From NCBI GenBank assembly GCA_910592205.1, contig CAJVPJ010001265.1, forward strand, positions 1-11,003: a DNA stretch of 11,003 bases, read 5' to 3'. Below the pieces are notes generated by a model. That model ran no database searches, was not told the origin of the DNA, and saw nothing but the letters and a program-made list of their open reading frames with translations. Shown here piece after piece: positions 1 to 8,107 of this stretch. The position numbers and the translations under genes were made by a program. The stretch's first letter is position 1. Each line of letters opens with the position of its first letter. The stretch comes from Paraglomus occultum. Taxonomy: Eukaryota > Glomeromycota > Glomeromycetes > Paraglomerales > Paraglomeraceae.

Positions 1-353
1 TTATATGCAGGATTTAAAAAGGCGGTTGATTTTGTCTCTGCTATCTGTGATGTAAATGGATACTGGGCGGACGGATAGTAAAGATAGAAACGAATTGTTT
101 GTCAGTAATAGGCGCGGTGCCTCCTATTCCCAATCAATGAGTACGTATACACGTTGTTGTGTTGCTTATATCGAACTCAACTCTCACCGCCCTCACATCA
201 ACAGATGCTCTTCTCCACACTGGCTATGACAATACATTTTCCTCAGTTACCTAAAAATACAGATAAAAAAGAATTGGGAGATCACGCAAGTATAATAATA
301 TATGCAAACTTATGGAATGGAAGAACTGATTAACTATAAAATAAACATTTGCT

Positions 354-830
354 TTACTGAAAGACCGCTGCTCGTCGCATATACCCTTTCTGCGCGGCAA
401 TATAAACTGTTCCGTAACCACCAGCACTGATCTCCAAGATCCTTTGCATAACATAAATTCCTATGGTTAGCAAAGAGAACATACATCGTTTATGAGCCCA
501 GATCCCATATCTACAAATCGACTTTGCGTAATCATATCATATACATATGCGCAGTTTTCCGCTTTTTCGTACAAAATACGACCTTCTGCAGACTTCTTAA
601 GTGTTGGGAACAACCATACACTTTGACCATTAATGTTAGGATGGAGTTGGTAAAGTTCTTGCAAAGTCTCTATTTTAGGAGTTTTGGGCTTTAACCGTTT
701 TGTTGTTGAGTGACATTCGTCTCTTTCTCCGAATGTAAGCTCCGCCTTCTCTAAAAACGATGGAGAAACGTTAATTAACTACGCTACTGTTGTCAATATG
801 TTTCTTACTTGCCTTAATCTCCTTCCTCAT
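354..830 (-). pseudogene. Kinase-like gene fragment: 5' exons plus glycine loop, broken
   Basis: I read a first exon at 830-809 (MRKEIKA), a 58-nt intron at 808-751 (donor GTAAGA, branch TTAATTAAC, acceptor TTTTTAG) and a second exon at 750-485 joined in frame (AELTFGERDECH, then ETLQELYQLHPNINGQ, ending near MGSGLINDV). I do not recognise the exon-2 sequence. A different frame at 458-357 gives EISAGGYGTVYIAAQKG, a typical protein-kinase glycine loop with Ser in place of the first Gly, ending at a TAA at 356-354. The two frames do not join through any convincing intron: the only GT-AG between them (484-461) is 24 nt and gives the wrong frame. No VAIK lysine, catalytic loop or DFG follows. It is either a kinase remnant or a gene whose exon structure I cannot solve. 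The exon 1-2 pair is fairly convincing; the kinase assignment rests on one motif. Confidence 0.45.
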
Positions 831-1113
831 TCTCGCTTATATATAAGAAGTAGCTGCTTTCAGCACACGATCCACTTTTTCGCAGCGGAAAATGCAGTTA
901 TGAAGTTTTTTATGGTTGTTTATTAATTTCGGGTTTATGCTGAGTTTCGGAAAAAAGTTTTATTCCAATAGCTGATCTGCTTCACAAAAACGTGCAATGA
1001 GAGTTCTTGAAGGTCGAGGCGATCACTTATAAATTCTATATTAATATGATTTACTGTTTTGGCATCGCTGATCATAGCTGTGTAACATTGAGTTGTCCCC
1101 CATATATTTAACT

Positions 1114-1190
1114 ACATGTCGGATGCGTGTTACCCTTAAAAAAGAAATATTATGGCCGTGTAACATGTCGGATGTGTGTAACATATCGGA
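1114..1190. repeat. Short interspersed repeat, three copies
   Basis: ACATGTCGGATGCGTGTTAC at 1114-1133 recurs as ACATGTCGGATGTGTGTAAC at 1163-1182, and the core recurs a third time as ACATATCGGAT from 1181. The last two copies lie head to tail with a period of about 18 bp. There is no coding signal. It may be a local tandem duplication or a small member of a dispersed genomic repeat family. Confidence 0.6.
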
Positions 1191-1503
1191 TAATATCCCG
1201 ATTATATTCATTGGGAATAAAAATAATCGATAATTGACCCCTTCAAATTTAGCATAACGTTTACATTTTAAAGGTGCTTTAGTCCTTTGCGACATCGAGA
1301 CACATTTACGTCAAAGCTTTGTTCACAAAAATGCTTAATTATTAGCAATTGAGAACTAGAAAAGCAACTTGTAAATATATGCGGTCACTCTAATTTATTG
1401 TTCTCCGTGTGTAACAACAGGTGGAAGTCATGGGATGCAGACGAATGTTATAGTAATAGCCAAATTAAAATTTCAAAAACTAACTACGACTACTACTGCT
1501 ACC

Positions 1504-1568
1504 ACAACTACAACTACAACTACAACTACAACTACAACTACAACTACAACTACAACTACAACTACAAC
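1504..1568. repeat. Hexanucleotide microsatellite (ACAACT)n
   Basis: Ten exact head-to-tail copies of ACAACT run from 1504 to 1563, followed by a partial copy to 1568. Imperfect trinucleotide-like flanks (actactgctacc before, cattactgcaac after) suggest an older, longer array. Because the period is a multiple of three, the array forms an open frame on the plus strand (Tyr-Asn repeats), which I regard as spurious. It lies about 270 bp upstream of the channel gene start. Confidence 0.95.
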
Positions 1569-1760
1569 CATTACTGCAACTTCAACATAAACAACAACAG
1601 CTACTGCTAAATAATTACTACGACATTGTCAACTTTAACATGTTACGTTGTTTGTGGCGCTCCTTGTATCATTAATAGTTTTTACTTGGCAGTACAATGT
1701 TATACATGCATAAATATGTATATGACATCAAGAAAGAATTACTATTATAGTTTGTTCGCT

Positions 1761-1768
1761 TATAAATA
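1761..1768 (+). promoter_or_regulatory. TATA-like box of the channel gene
   Basis: TATAAATA lies 68 bp before the first in-frame ATG of the large gene, a plausible distance for a core promoter. It sits in AT-rich sequence, so chance occurrence is possible. A second ATG at 1826 opens a six-codon reading frame (MNIHDE) that ends at 1846, overlapping the main start codon in another frame. This could reduce translation of the main frame if the transcript starts upstream of it. Confidence 0.35.
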
Positions 1769-1835
1769 TTCCAATTAAATTTTTAAACGACATAGCGAAT
1801 TACTTTACGCAACTCTATAACCTTCATGAATATCC

Positions 1836-3218
1836 ATGATGAGTGATATTGAGAAAGATACTCGAATTGATATTCCACAACAACCACCACCTGAAAATGT
1901 AGATGCATGCACATTCTCACCAGATGGAAAACACCTGGCGACATATTCGGCAACCAAGGGTATAATAACTATATGAGACGTAGATACACTAGAGAAAGAA
2001 GAGGAAAAATATTTTTGGCAGAACGATAGCACCCGCTTGAAGCCAAGAGCATACAGAGTAGAGAAGAAAAGCGTTGCATCAAACACTTCTAAACAAATTA
2101 GCGATGTTGATTTTGCATTGTCTAATAAAGGTGAAGATTGATCATGCTTTTCTTCAGTGTAAAATCATCTGGTTAATATTAAATCAACAATGTTGTGCAG
2201 CTCGCTTTGTAGCTTTAAGTACAATTAGACTTCCACAGGAAAATGAAAATCCGGAGCCTTTTGAACTAAAAACGGGTGCCGCCGAAAAGTTTTTCACATT
2301 TGTTGTCGATATTAAAAATAGACGCCCTAGAAGTGAACCAGCGTTGACCGAATTAAAAGGAGCGATTAAGTTTTCCTCCGACAATACAAAATTCATTGTG
2401 TGTGATATGCAGGCTGAAAAAAAGAAATTACTTTATATCTTTTCAACACAGGATTGGACTTTGGGAAAAAAGGACTTTTCGGATATTTACGATAAATTCA
2501 CGAATAGCCTGCAAAGCATTTATGACCCATGGAATCAGATAAAGTTTTTGAAAAACTCGCTTCTTGGAGACTACTTTATATGCGTCGAGAATGTGAGTAT
2601 AACACTATTGGATCACTCTTAACATATCCCTTACATTCCTGCTAATGTTTGCACTCTGATTGGATGGATGATACGCTACTGAACAAATTTTCTATTTTTA
2701 GTGGAAACAAGCATCACTCTGGTCGATATCTGAACGTGAACTGATAACTTCCATTCGATACCCGGCAGAAGATTCTTTCCTAAATGCTGATAAAGAACCG
2801 GCCGTATTTGCTCTTTCTCATAACAAAAAAAAGCTTGCAGCATGGACCTCAAAAGGAACACTTGCAATTTTTTCATGTGAAGGTGGTGCCATACTTTCTT
2901 CTGCAATGAACCGCGACACCAAGGAAGGGACAAGCATATTATGGGATGACGGGGATCAATTTTTGATGATAATTAACACAACTGATGGGATGAAAATACG
3001 CGACGTTCGCACTTGTATGGACATTTTTGACGAATATGTACGTATAGAGCCAAAGTCAGTATTCCAACCAACAGGCAGCGGTTTGTGCGCCAACTATGGC
3101 AAGCAGGTTCCATCAATCAGCAATCTTCTGATTGAATGGATTGAAAGTTTCATGAAAGCCGTTCAACAGTGCGATTCAGAGGAAGTGTTGGAAAAAGAGA
3201 AAACCGCTGATATATTTG
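1836..3218 (+). CDS. Exons 1-3: N-terminal WD40-like propeller
   Basis: Exon 1 gives MMSDIEKDTRIDIPQ followed by the blade VDACTFSPDGKHLATYSA and IITI-stop-DVDTLE, where the stop sits at the usual WD Trp. The exon 1/2 junction (intron 2131-2200, phase 1) joins FALSNK to ARFVALST, another blade strand. Exon 2 has IKFSSDNTKFIVCD and LLYIFSTQDWTLG. The exon 2/3 junction (intron 2593-2701, phase 0, donor GTGAGT) joins YFICVENV to WKQASLWSISERELI. Exon 3 has VFALSHNKKKLAAWTSKG and ILWDDGDQFLMI. Alternating F-S-x-D/N-x-K and L-W/F-S patterns are typical of divergent WD40 propellers, normally protein-binding platforms. I count about five or six blades, so the propeller may be completed by the segment in exon 5. 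Confidence 0.7.
1974..1976 (+). other. In-frame TGA at a WD-repeat tryptophan
   Basis: The reading ATKGIITI-TGA-DVDTLE matches a WD strand in which the stop replaces Trp; TGG to TGA is a single substitution. Both flanks remain in the same good frame. Trp is encoded by TGG elsewhere in the gene and the other TGA codons behave as stops, so a reassigned code is unlikely. Confidence 0.8.
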
Positions 3219-3286
3219 GTATGTGTGATGCGTTCTGCGGGACAGATTTTTTCGAAAAATTCTAACTTCCCAGATAAATTGTATAG

Positions 3287-3715
3287 GTGTGAAGTTTAAC
3301 CCAATCGGCTTAATACGTCTGTACATTGATCGTGCAACCATCTATCAGGCGCTCGGTTCGACAGGTGGCGACTTGGATCCATACGTAACAATTGCCGATT
3401 TAGCTACCGAACGGAGTTTACGGGAAGACAAAAATTGTGTACAATAGTAAGAAACCCCTCTGGAAGCAAGTCTTTTATATCCCATTGTATAAACAGCAAA
3501 AGAAGCTAAAGCTGAACGTAAACGACTATAATGCGTTTGCTAAGGACATTCTGTTGGGTACGTGCATTCTGGATGTCAACAAAGTCGTGGTGCGAGCTCG
3601 TGAAACAAAGGAAGCCAAGTGTGAGAAAAGATATGGATATGCTGATTTGAGTTATAAGGGTCATGTCACTGGTAAACTTCGATTTCACGTGGAATTTATC
3701 TCTCTTGGCAACGAT
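3287..3715 (+). CDS. Exon 4, first part: C2 domain A, interrupted by a frame change
   Basis: The intron at 3219-3286 (donor GTATGT, branch TCTAAC, phase 1) leads into GVKFNPIGLIRLYIDRA and DLDPYVTIADLAT. The downstream half is in the next frame: NGVYGKTKIVYNSKKPLWKQ, then VFYIPL, LKLNVNDYNAFAKDILLG and TCILDV. The order of G-x-I-R-L strand, DPYV, GKTK, P-x-W-x-x-V-F and L-x-V-x-D-Y is diagnostic of a C2 domain. Asp residues survive in loop 1 (DLDPY) and loop 3 (NDYNAFAKD), so calcium-dependent lipid binding is possible. The first frame ends at TAG 3445-3447; the second frame is open only from 3404, so the change lies between those points. Confidence 0.8.
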
Positions 3716-3736
3716 TATTTGAGAAAAACGTTAGGC

Positions 3737-4450
3737 ACTCCTTTTGGCCTAGATCATCTCTATTTCATCTTGTCTCTTCAAAGGCGGACAGGATCATTTC
3801 AAGTCGTCGATCGCTTAGCCAAGCTTTTTAACTTTTCAACCGTCAAGAAATTGATTCAACCATTGCGGGAGAAGTTCAAGTCACTTGACAAATCCATCAT
3901 TGTGTCGGCTTTTGTCCTATCATGTTTTCAGATTGTCTTATCGAAACATGAAACAGAATGGCTGACATCATACATAAAGGGGGAAAATTGGATTGCCGAA
4001 TCCATTAACGATATAAAAACTGAAGAACGGTTGTATGAAGAAGTAAAGAACTACATTATCAAACAGTTTGCGACCGAAAGTCGGACCGACAAAGCTGAAG
4101 AACATATAACACTTGTTTCTAATCAATATCAAGACATCCGCCGGATACTTTCATACCAAACTGAAGGTGTTTACGAGCTCGATGCTTATCTTGCAAAACT
4201 TTTCGGATACGAGTCGACGGAAGTTGCACGGGAAAGTTTACGGGCTTGGTTTTCTTCGAAGTCTATTGAATTTGGTGAGAACATATACTGCACAGCAGTC
4301 CTTCAATGGTACTTCCGCTACGTACTGGTTGATCACCGTGAAACGTGGGCAGATGCATACAAAAAGTCGTCCATTTGGTTAAGCGCACAAATTGGTGACG
4401 AGGAGGTCGAAAAGCAACTACTTGAGCAGGCGAGAGTATTTGTTCGTGAC
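3737..4450 (+). CDS. Exon 4, middle: helical modules 1 and 2
   Basis: Two related alpha-helical modules of about 110 residues lie back to back. Module 1 (3737-4072) has LILSLQ-like FILSLQRRTGSF, DRLAKLFNFS, VSAFVLSCFQIVLSKHETEW, NWIAES and EERLYEEVKNYI. Module 2 (4124-4450) has RRILSYQTEGVYEL, YLAKLFGYES, CTAVLQWYFRYVLVDHRETW, IWLSAQIG and EEVEKQLLEQARVFV. The pattern resembles the helical unit seen at the C-terminus of VIT/VWA-domain proteins (LQ-x-x-x-GSW, then ATALALAYLE, then EW and WL). That similarity is from memory and moderate. In this context the modules probably act as cytosolic scaffolding. There are no stops or frame changes here. Confidence 0.65.
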
Positions 4451-4516
4451 CGTGATCAAGTTGATAAAGAGACTTTAACAAAGGATTTGTCTTTCAATTT
4501 AACTGAGAAATCCAAA

Positions 4517-4612
4517 ACTGAGGAGGAGGATGTCGATGAGAAATCTGACTATATTGAATTTGAAGAATTTGATGATAACGAGCTATGCGAAGATGAATAC
4601 GATGAATACGAC
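4517..4612 (+). other. Acidic linker
   Basis: About 32 residues between helical module 2 and the second C2-like domain are mostly Asp and Glu (TEEEDVDEKSDY, EFEEFDDNELCEDEYDEYD). It is probably disordered. It could be a flexible hinge or a low-affinity cation-binding patch; neither role can be shown from sequence. Confidence 0.7.
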
Positions 4613-4621
4613 ACTACTGTA

Positions 4622-4987
4622 GTTGGCATCCTCAGAGTCAAAATTGGTCAAGAGAACGATGTTGTTTTATCGGACGATATGGGTGTTCGCGCCTTTAAGG
4701 TTAATTCGCAGGGAGCTGCCAAAAAGGGGACGCCTGCATACACAGCCAACGACGTCTGCGGAGTACATTGCGTTCCAGTACACAATGCAAAGGGCCAGCT
4801 CGTTTTCGAAATTTTCAATAAAACTTTGACTGATTTTGATGCTGGATCTTTTTCATTAACGTTGAACGATTTGATTACGCGCAATTCAGATGGACTATAT
4901 TATAAGAGACAAGCCTTGGAAAAAAGTAAACAGATCAATATTCCGGGAGGGAATAAGTGCAAGGTGCGGCTTAACGCTCAATTTTAT
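4622..4987 (+). CDS. Exon 4: second, divergent C2-like domain
   Basis: VVGILRVKIGQENDVVLSDD begins a strand like that of C2 domain A (GLIRLYI). It is followed by GVRAFKVNSQG, VCGVHCVPVHNAKGQLVFEI (the position of the P-x-W-x-x-V-F and L-x-V-x-D strands) and AGSFSLTLNDLI. The last strand may be KCKVRLNAQF. The DPYV element and most loop Asp residues are missing, so calcium binding looks unlikely. Position and strand pattern make it a duplicate of the first C2 domain. It could instead be another beta-sandwich fold. Confidence 0.55.
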
Positions 4988-5032
4988 TCTACAAGATTTG
5001 AAAGTGGCCACTTCGATTTCAGCGAGAACACT

Positions 5033-5423
5033 GTTGACATCGATGACTTGTACCGTCTTATCGGCATGGCATTTAACGCCATTGCTTTCAATGTTAGCAA
5101 CGACTTAGCTCTCTGCTTTAATTTTGGATCTGCGTCGGATCTCTTTCACGCCCTAGCAGCGCGTATTAAGACTGACAAACAGCTAATATCCGTAAGCACG
5201 CGCGTTTGGTCCACAGCTTTAATTATCGCGTGTGTTAAGATTTTTTGCCAGAAGTTCCAAAGCGAATGGACGCTGCCCGTTAACAGTTTGGAGCAATGGA
5301 TTAGTTCTCAAGTTTATTCCATAGATGTAGAAGAGCATTTATACGATTACGCAAAGGAATTTGTCATGGATACGTTTAGCATTACTTTTGCTGAAGAACG
5401 AGAGAAAGTTTTACATGCGTCCG
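5033..5423 (+). CDS. Exon 4, end: helical module 3
   Basis: The third copy of the helical unit has FNVSNDLALCFNFGSAS, STRVWSTALIIACVKIFCQK, FQSEWTLP, LEQWISSQVYSIDVEEHLYD and AKEFVMDTF, matching modules 1 and 2 at the LA-x-x-F, EW, WI-S and EE-x-L-Y positions. The exon ends after GCG TCC G at 5423. The intron 5424-5508 (donor GTAATA, branch TCTAAC, phase 1) joins to VAEQIVAPIAEDSLNK. C2 plus module occurs twice, with one extra module between, suggesting segmental duplication inside the gene. Confidence 0.65.
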
Positions 5424-5508
5424 GTAATAATATTTTTTGCCCCTAGTTTTTGAATATGCGTGGATCGATTTAGTCGTTTAACGTACATCTAACAACTATT
5501 TCATTTAG

Positions 5509-6815
5509 TTGCCGAACAAATTGTTGCGCCCATTGCTGAGGACTCTTTGAATAAGCCGGAATCTGCGTCCACCGGAAATGGAGCGCCACCTGTTTATTCG
5601 CTTGTTCCTCTGCTCGCTTTCCCCAAGACCAAATCAAAGAGAGTGCATGAGTTTGAATCAAACGGTCGTAACAAAGTGATTCCATATACACGTGGTGAAG
5701 CGAAGTCTTTTGGACAATTTGAAACAGAGCCATGGGTCGCTCCCTGCGTCAGAACAGCGGTCATGCTGGATGATCGAAATGATCGTGTATTGTTCATTGG
5801 TAAACACACGATACAGTTATGGTCTAACTTTGCAAAAGAAAATAAAACTCTGCAGTATATTTGGTGTGGACCAAGTAATGAACAAAATCGAGAAAAAGAT
5901 TTTATTAAAGAATACTCTATTACGTGGGCAGCATTGACGAAACTATCAGACGAAGTCTTTACTATCGCTTTCGCATACAAGAAGCAAGGCATCAGTCATA
6001 GTATTAAAACGGGATTCCGCTTGCCGCGTAAAGATGATCCTGCCAGTTTCCGTACAGTAAGAGATGCATCGTATGCTCTTGGAATTTTGGACTCAGTTGA
6101 ATGTAAATCATGGCCGGATAAAGGCTACCAACATTATGAAACGCTTCTTGACCGCTGCAAATTGATCATCGATTGTGCCCTTTCGTCTTCCGATGGCGAC
6201 GCGTTTGGCAGTATTGGATCGACTGACGAATCGGAGGGCAGAGGTTTTCAGCTTAAATCAATTGATGACGAATCAGAGCACAAGGGTTTTCAGCTTGAAG
6301 AAATTGGTGGCACTTCAAAAGCATGGAGCAAAATATTGCAAGTTTTAATGCAATTTGATTGTGGACGTTCCAATTCTTTGATTGAGGAATTGTTGAAGAA
6401 AGAAAAAATTACCCTGAAATTGGATAATTTCGAGGAAAAGGATGGTCAGTCTATGTCAGACCTCTTTTACGCTATAACGTTTCGTAGAGCCAATATTGTC
6501 CGTTCATTATCACTCTACTACTGCGAGAGAGCGACTTCGGTGAATGAGAAATCGTTGACTGAGCCTGACTTCGAAAATAATTTGCGAATTGTTGTTTCTG
6601 GATTCGGTCTACTGTGTGAAAAACACCCTGACATTGCTTTAGAGTTGGTGAAAAATATCAGTTACTTCAAATCTAACGGGCCCGTTGTATGGAGCAATAA
6701 ACGGGAGAACTTTGCCTACTCAGATTCGGAAAAAGAAAGCGGTGATGTGTATAAAGCAGATGCGCAAGATGATACAGGCTTCAAATGGAGTAGATTTTTT
6801 AGTAATAAACATCAG
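5509..6815 (+). CDS. Exon 5: linker and second propeller-like segment before the channel
   Basis: After a Pro/Ser-rich linker (KPESASTGNGAPPVYSLVPL) comes PCVRTAVMLDDRNDRVLFIG, then KHTIQLW and KTLQYIWC, a motif set I associate with the pre-channel region of Rhizophagus-type ion-transport proteins. Further on are DASYALGILDS and HYETLLDRCKLIIDCA, and then MSDLFYAITFRRANIVRSL, which resembles the helical or ankyrin-like approach to the first membrane helix. A 42-bp tandem duplication lies at 6225-6308. The exon is open throughout, 435 codons. It ends FFSNKHQ at 6815 with donor GTAATA; the 98-nt intron runs to 6913. A closer acceptor at 6853 would give only a 38-nt intron and is less likely. 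Confidence 0.7.
6225..6308 (+). repeat. 42-bp tandem duplication inside exon 5
   Basis: GACGAATCGGAGGGCAGAGG and what follows to 6266 is repeated at 6267-6308. The products are DESEGRGFQLKSID and DESEHKGFQLEEIG, nine identical residues of fourteen. It preserves frame and lies in a probable surface linker rich in Ser, Asp and Glu. Confidence 0.85.
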
Positions 6816-6913
6816 GTAATATTAATATTCTGATTATATATACTTTTAATTAGACAACTTATCATTTCTTTATAATATTATTAACATTGATTCTTCGTTT
6901 ACTACTGAATAAG

Positions 6914-8035
6914 AACGATGACGGTTATCTGTATAAAGAATGTTTGGTCCCTTTGCCGAATTTCACTCGATATCGGAAGCCGCCGAAATCCCTCTTCGGA
7001 TTTCTTAACGTATTTGAATGGCTTAAATACCTTTCTCCATTTGCTAGTGCGGTTCTCCATGGCAAATATCATATGTTTGGCGAACCTGCCATGGAAGCGA
7101 TTATTAATTTCAAATGGAGGAAATTTGCCAAGACGCGATATGTCATCTTTATTGGTTTATATTCCTTGTATCTTCTTTCGTTCATGGCTGCCGTTACTCT
7201 CGATTCTGGCAGAGTGCATCAGGGAAACGTGATCAAACATCTGATTTCATTGTTCTCGATTATAGTATTGGTACTCGGATTCATATTTATCGCAATCGAG
7301 ATTATGCAAATGATTGCATATCGTAAACATTATATCGGCATGTATAATGTCATTGACCTGGGCAGCACTATATTGCCAATGATTTATGCCGTCGGGGCAT
7401 TTTTTGGAAGCAGCTGGAGACTTAAATATGTTGGCATCTCCATGTTCTTTGTCTATGTTGATTTTGTAAGCGTTTAAAATTGATCTAATTTGATGTTGCA
7501 TCCGAATAATCATTTAACCGAACCTGTCGTTCTCTATTATAGATTCTCGACTCCGAGTATTCAATGAGTTTGGGATACCAATATTTATTATGATAGAAAT
7601 ATTTAAAAGCGTGCGAGGGCCTATTGTCATAATTGCAATGATGGTGTTCGCATACACACACATTTACTGGCTGTTGTTTTCCTACGTGGAAGTTACGGAC
7701 TTGGTAGGTGACAGTCCGGTGATGAGCGACTTTTCGACTCCTCAACATGCACTCGTTTCAGTCTTTTTCTTCGTGGTAAGTAATTAACTTAAAACAGCAT
7801 CCAGTTTTGGTTTAAATTGCGTAGATATGTTTTGATTAATTTTTGCCATTAATAGACAGGCAATTTTGGCTCTCTTAGTGATGCGTTTGGTGATCCGACA
7901 GTTGCATTTTTGGCAATTGTATTTTCGTTCATAACCGCGATTGTATTATTGAACATCTTGATTGCCTTAATGACTGATGTTGTCAGCAATGCCAAAATCG
8001 CTGGTAAACATGTTTGGCTTAAGCAGAAAGCAGAG
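6914..8035 (+). CDS. Exons 6-8: six-helix ion-transport (TRP-like) domain
   Basis: Exon 6 (6914-7465) starts NDDGYLYKECLVPLPNF and has MEAIINFKWRKFAKTRYVIF before S1 (about 7139-7198). S2 is near 7241-7318, S3 near 7343-7405, and S4 starts at LKYVGISMFFVYVDF. The intron 7466-7542 (donor GTAAGC) leads to exon 7, where the good frame reads RLRVFNEFGIPIF, then S5 (IVIIAMMVFAYTHIYWLLF). Intron 7776-7855 (donor GTAAGT) splits the pore; exon 8 gives TGNFGSLSDAFGDP and S6 with FITAIVLLNILIALMTDVV, close to the TRP S6 signature. S4 has few basic residues, so strong voltage sensing is unlikely. Exon 7 begins one base out of frame with exon 6. Family members are cation channels; selectivity cannot be predicted here. 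Confidence 0.8.
7543..7550 (+). other. Frame change at the start of exon 7 (helix S4)
   Basis: Exon 6 ends in phase 0 at VDF. The only nearby acceptor is ATTATAG ending at 7542, which gives ILDSEY and then an early stop. The channel-like frame (RLRVFNEFG) needs one more base between ATTCT and CGA. No other AG restores the frame. Confidence 0.65.
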
Positions 8036-8107
8036 GTAAACTTAAACGTTGAATATTATTGACGCCTTCTCTTTGACCATTAACTAATTTGACCCATATA
8101 TATATAG

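Larger units (their letters stand above)
831..1835. other. Divergent intergenic region
   Basis: This stretch of about 1 kb separates the minus-strand kinase-like fragment from the plus-strand channel gene. I see no convincing gene. It carries the short ACATGTCGGAT-type repeats near 1114-1190, the 6-bp microsatellite at 1504-1568, and AT-rich DNA with a TATA-like box at 1761-1768. A TATATATAAG run at 839-848, read on the minus strand, lies just ahead of the 830 start codon. The open frame over 1398-1610 is an artefact of the microsatellite, and the minus-strand frame at 1041-1295 resembles nothing I know. Confidence 0.6.

Noticed and set aside
1-353. Continuation of the left kinase-like fragment
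   Set aside because: Minus-strand frames after the glycine loop show no VAIK, HRD or DFG motif; I see nothing supportable here.
1398-1610. Plus-strand open frame encoding a Tyr-Asn repeat
   Set aside because: It is created by the 6-bp microsatellite and has no other coding character.
1974-1976. TGA read as Trp by a variant genetic code
   Set aside because: TGG is used for Trp in the same gene, and TGA also serves as the terminal stop at 8355-8357.
2676-2933. Minus-strand open frames opposite exons 2-6
   Set aside because: These are antisense shadows of the coding exons, with no motifs of their own.
3404-3447. Programmed +1 ribosomal frameshift
   Set aside because: No known +1 slippery heptamer (such as CUUAGGC or a shift before a slow stop codon) is visible in the overlap, and the gene has other breaks.
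3437-5446. Independent gene starting at GTG 3437
   Set aside because: The frame starts in the middle of a C2 domain whose first half lies directly upstream in the neighbouring frame, and its 3' end is an intron read-through.
6816-6853. Alternative 38-nt intron adding a hydrophobic stretch before exon 6
   Set aside because: It is much shorter than the other introns, and the 98-nt choice gives a junction without an extra low-complexity hydrophobic run. It cannot be fully excluded.
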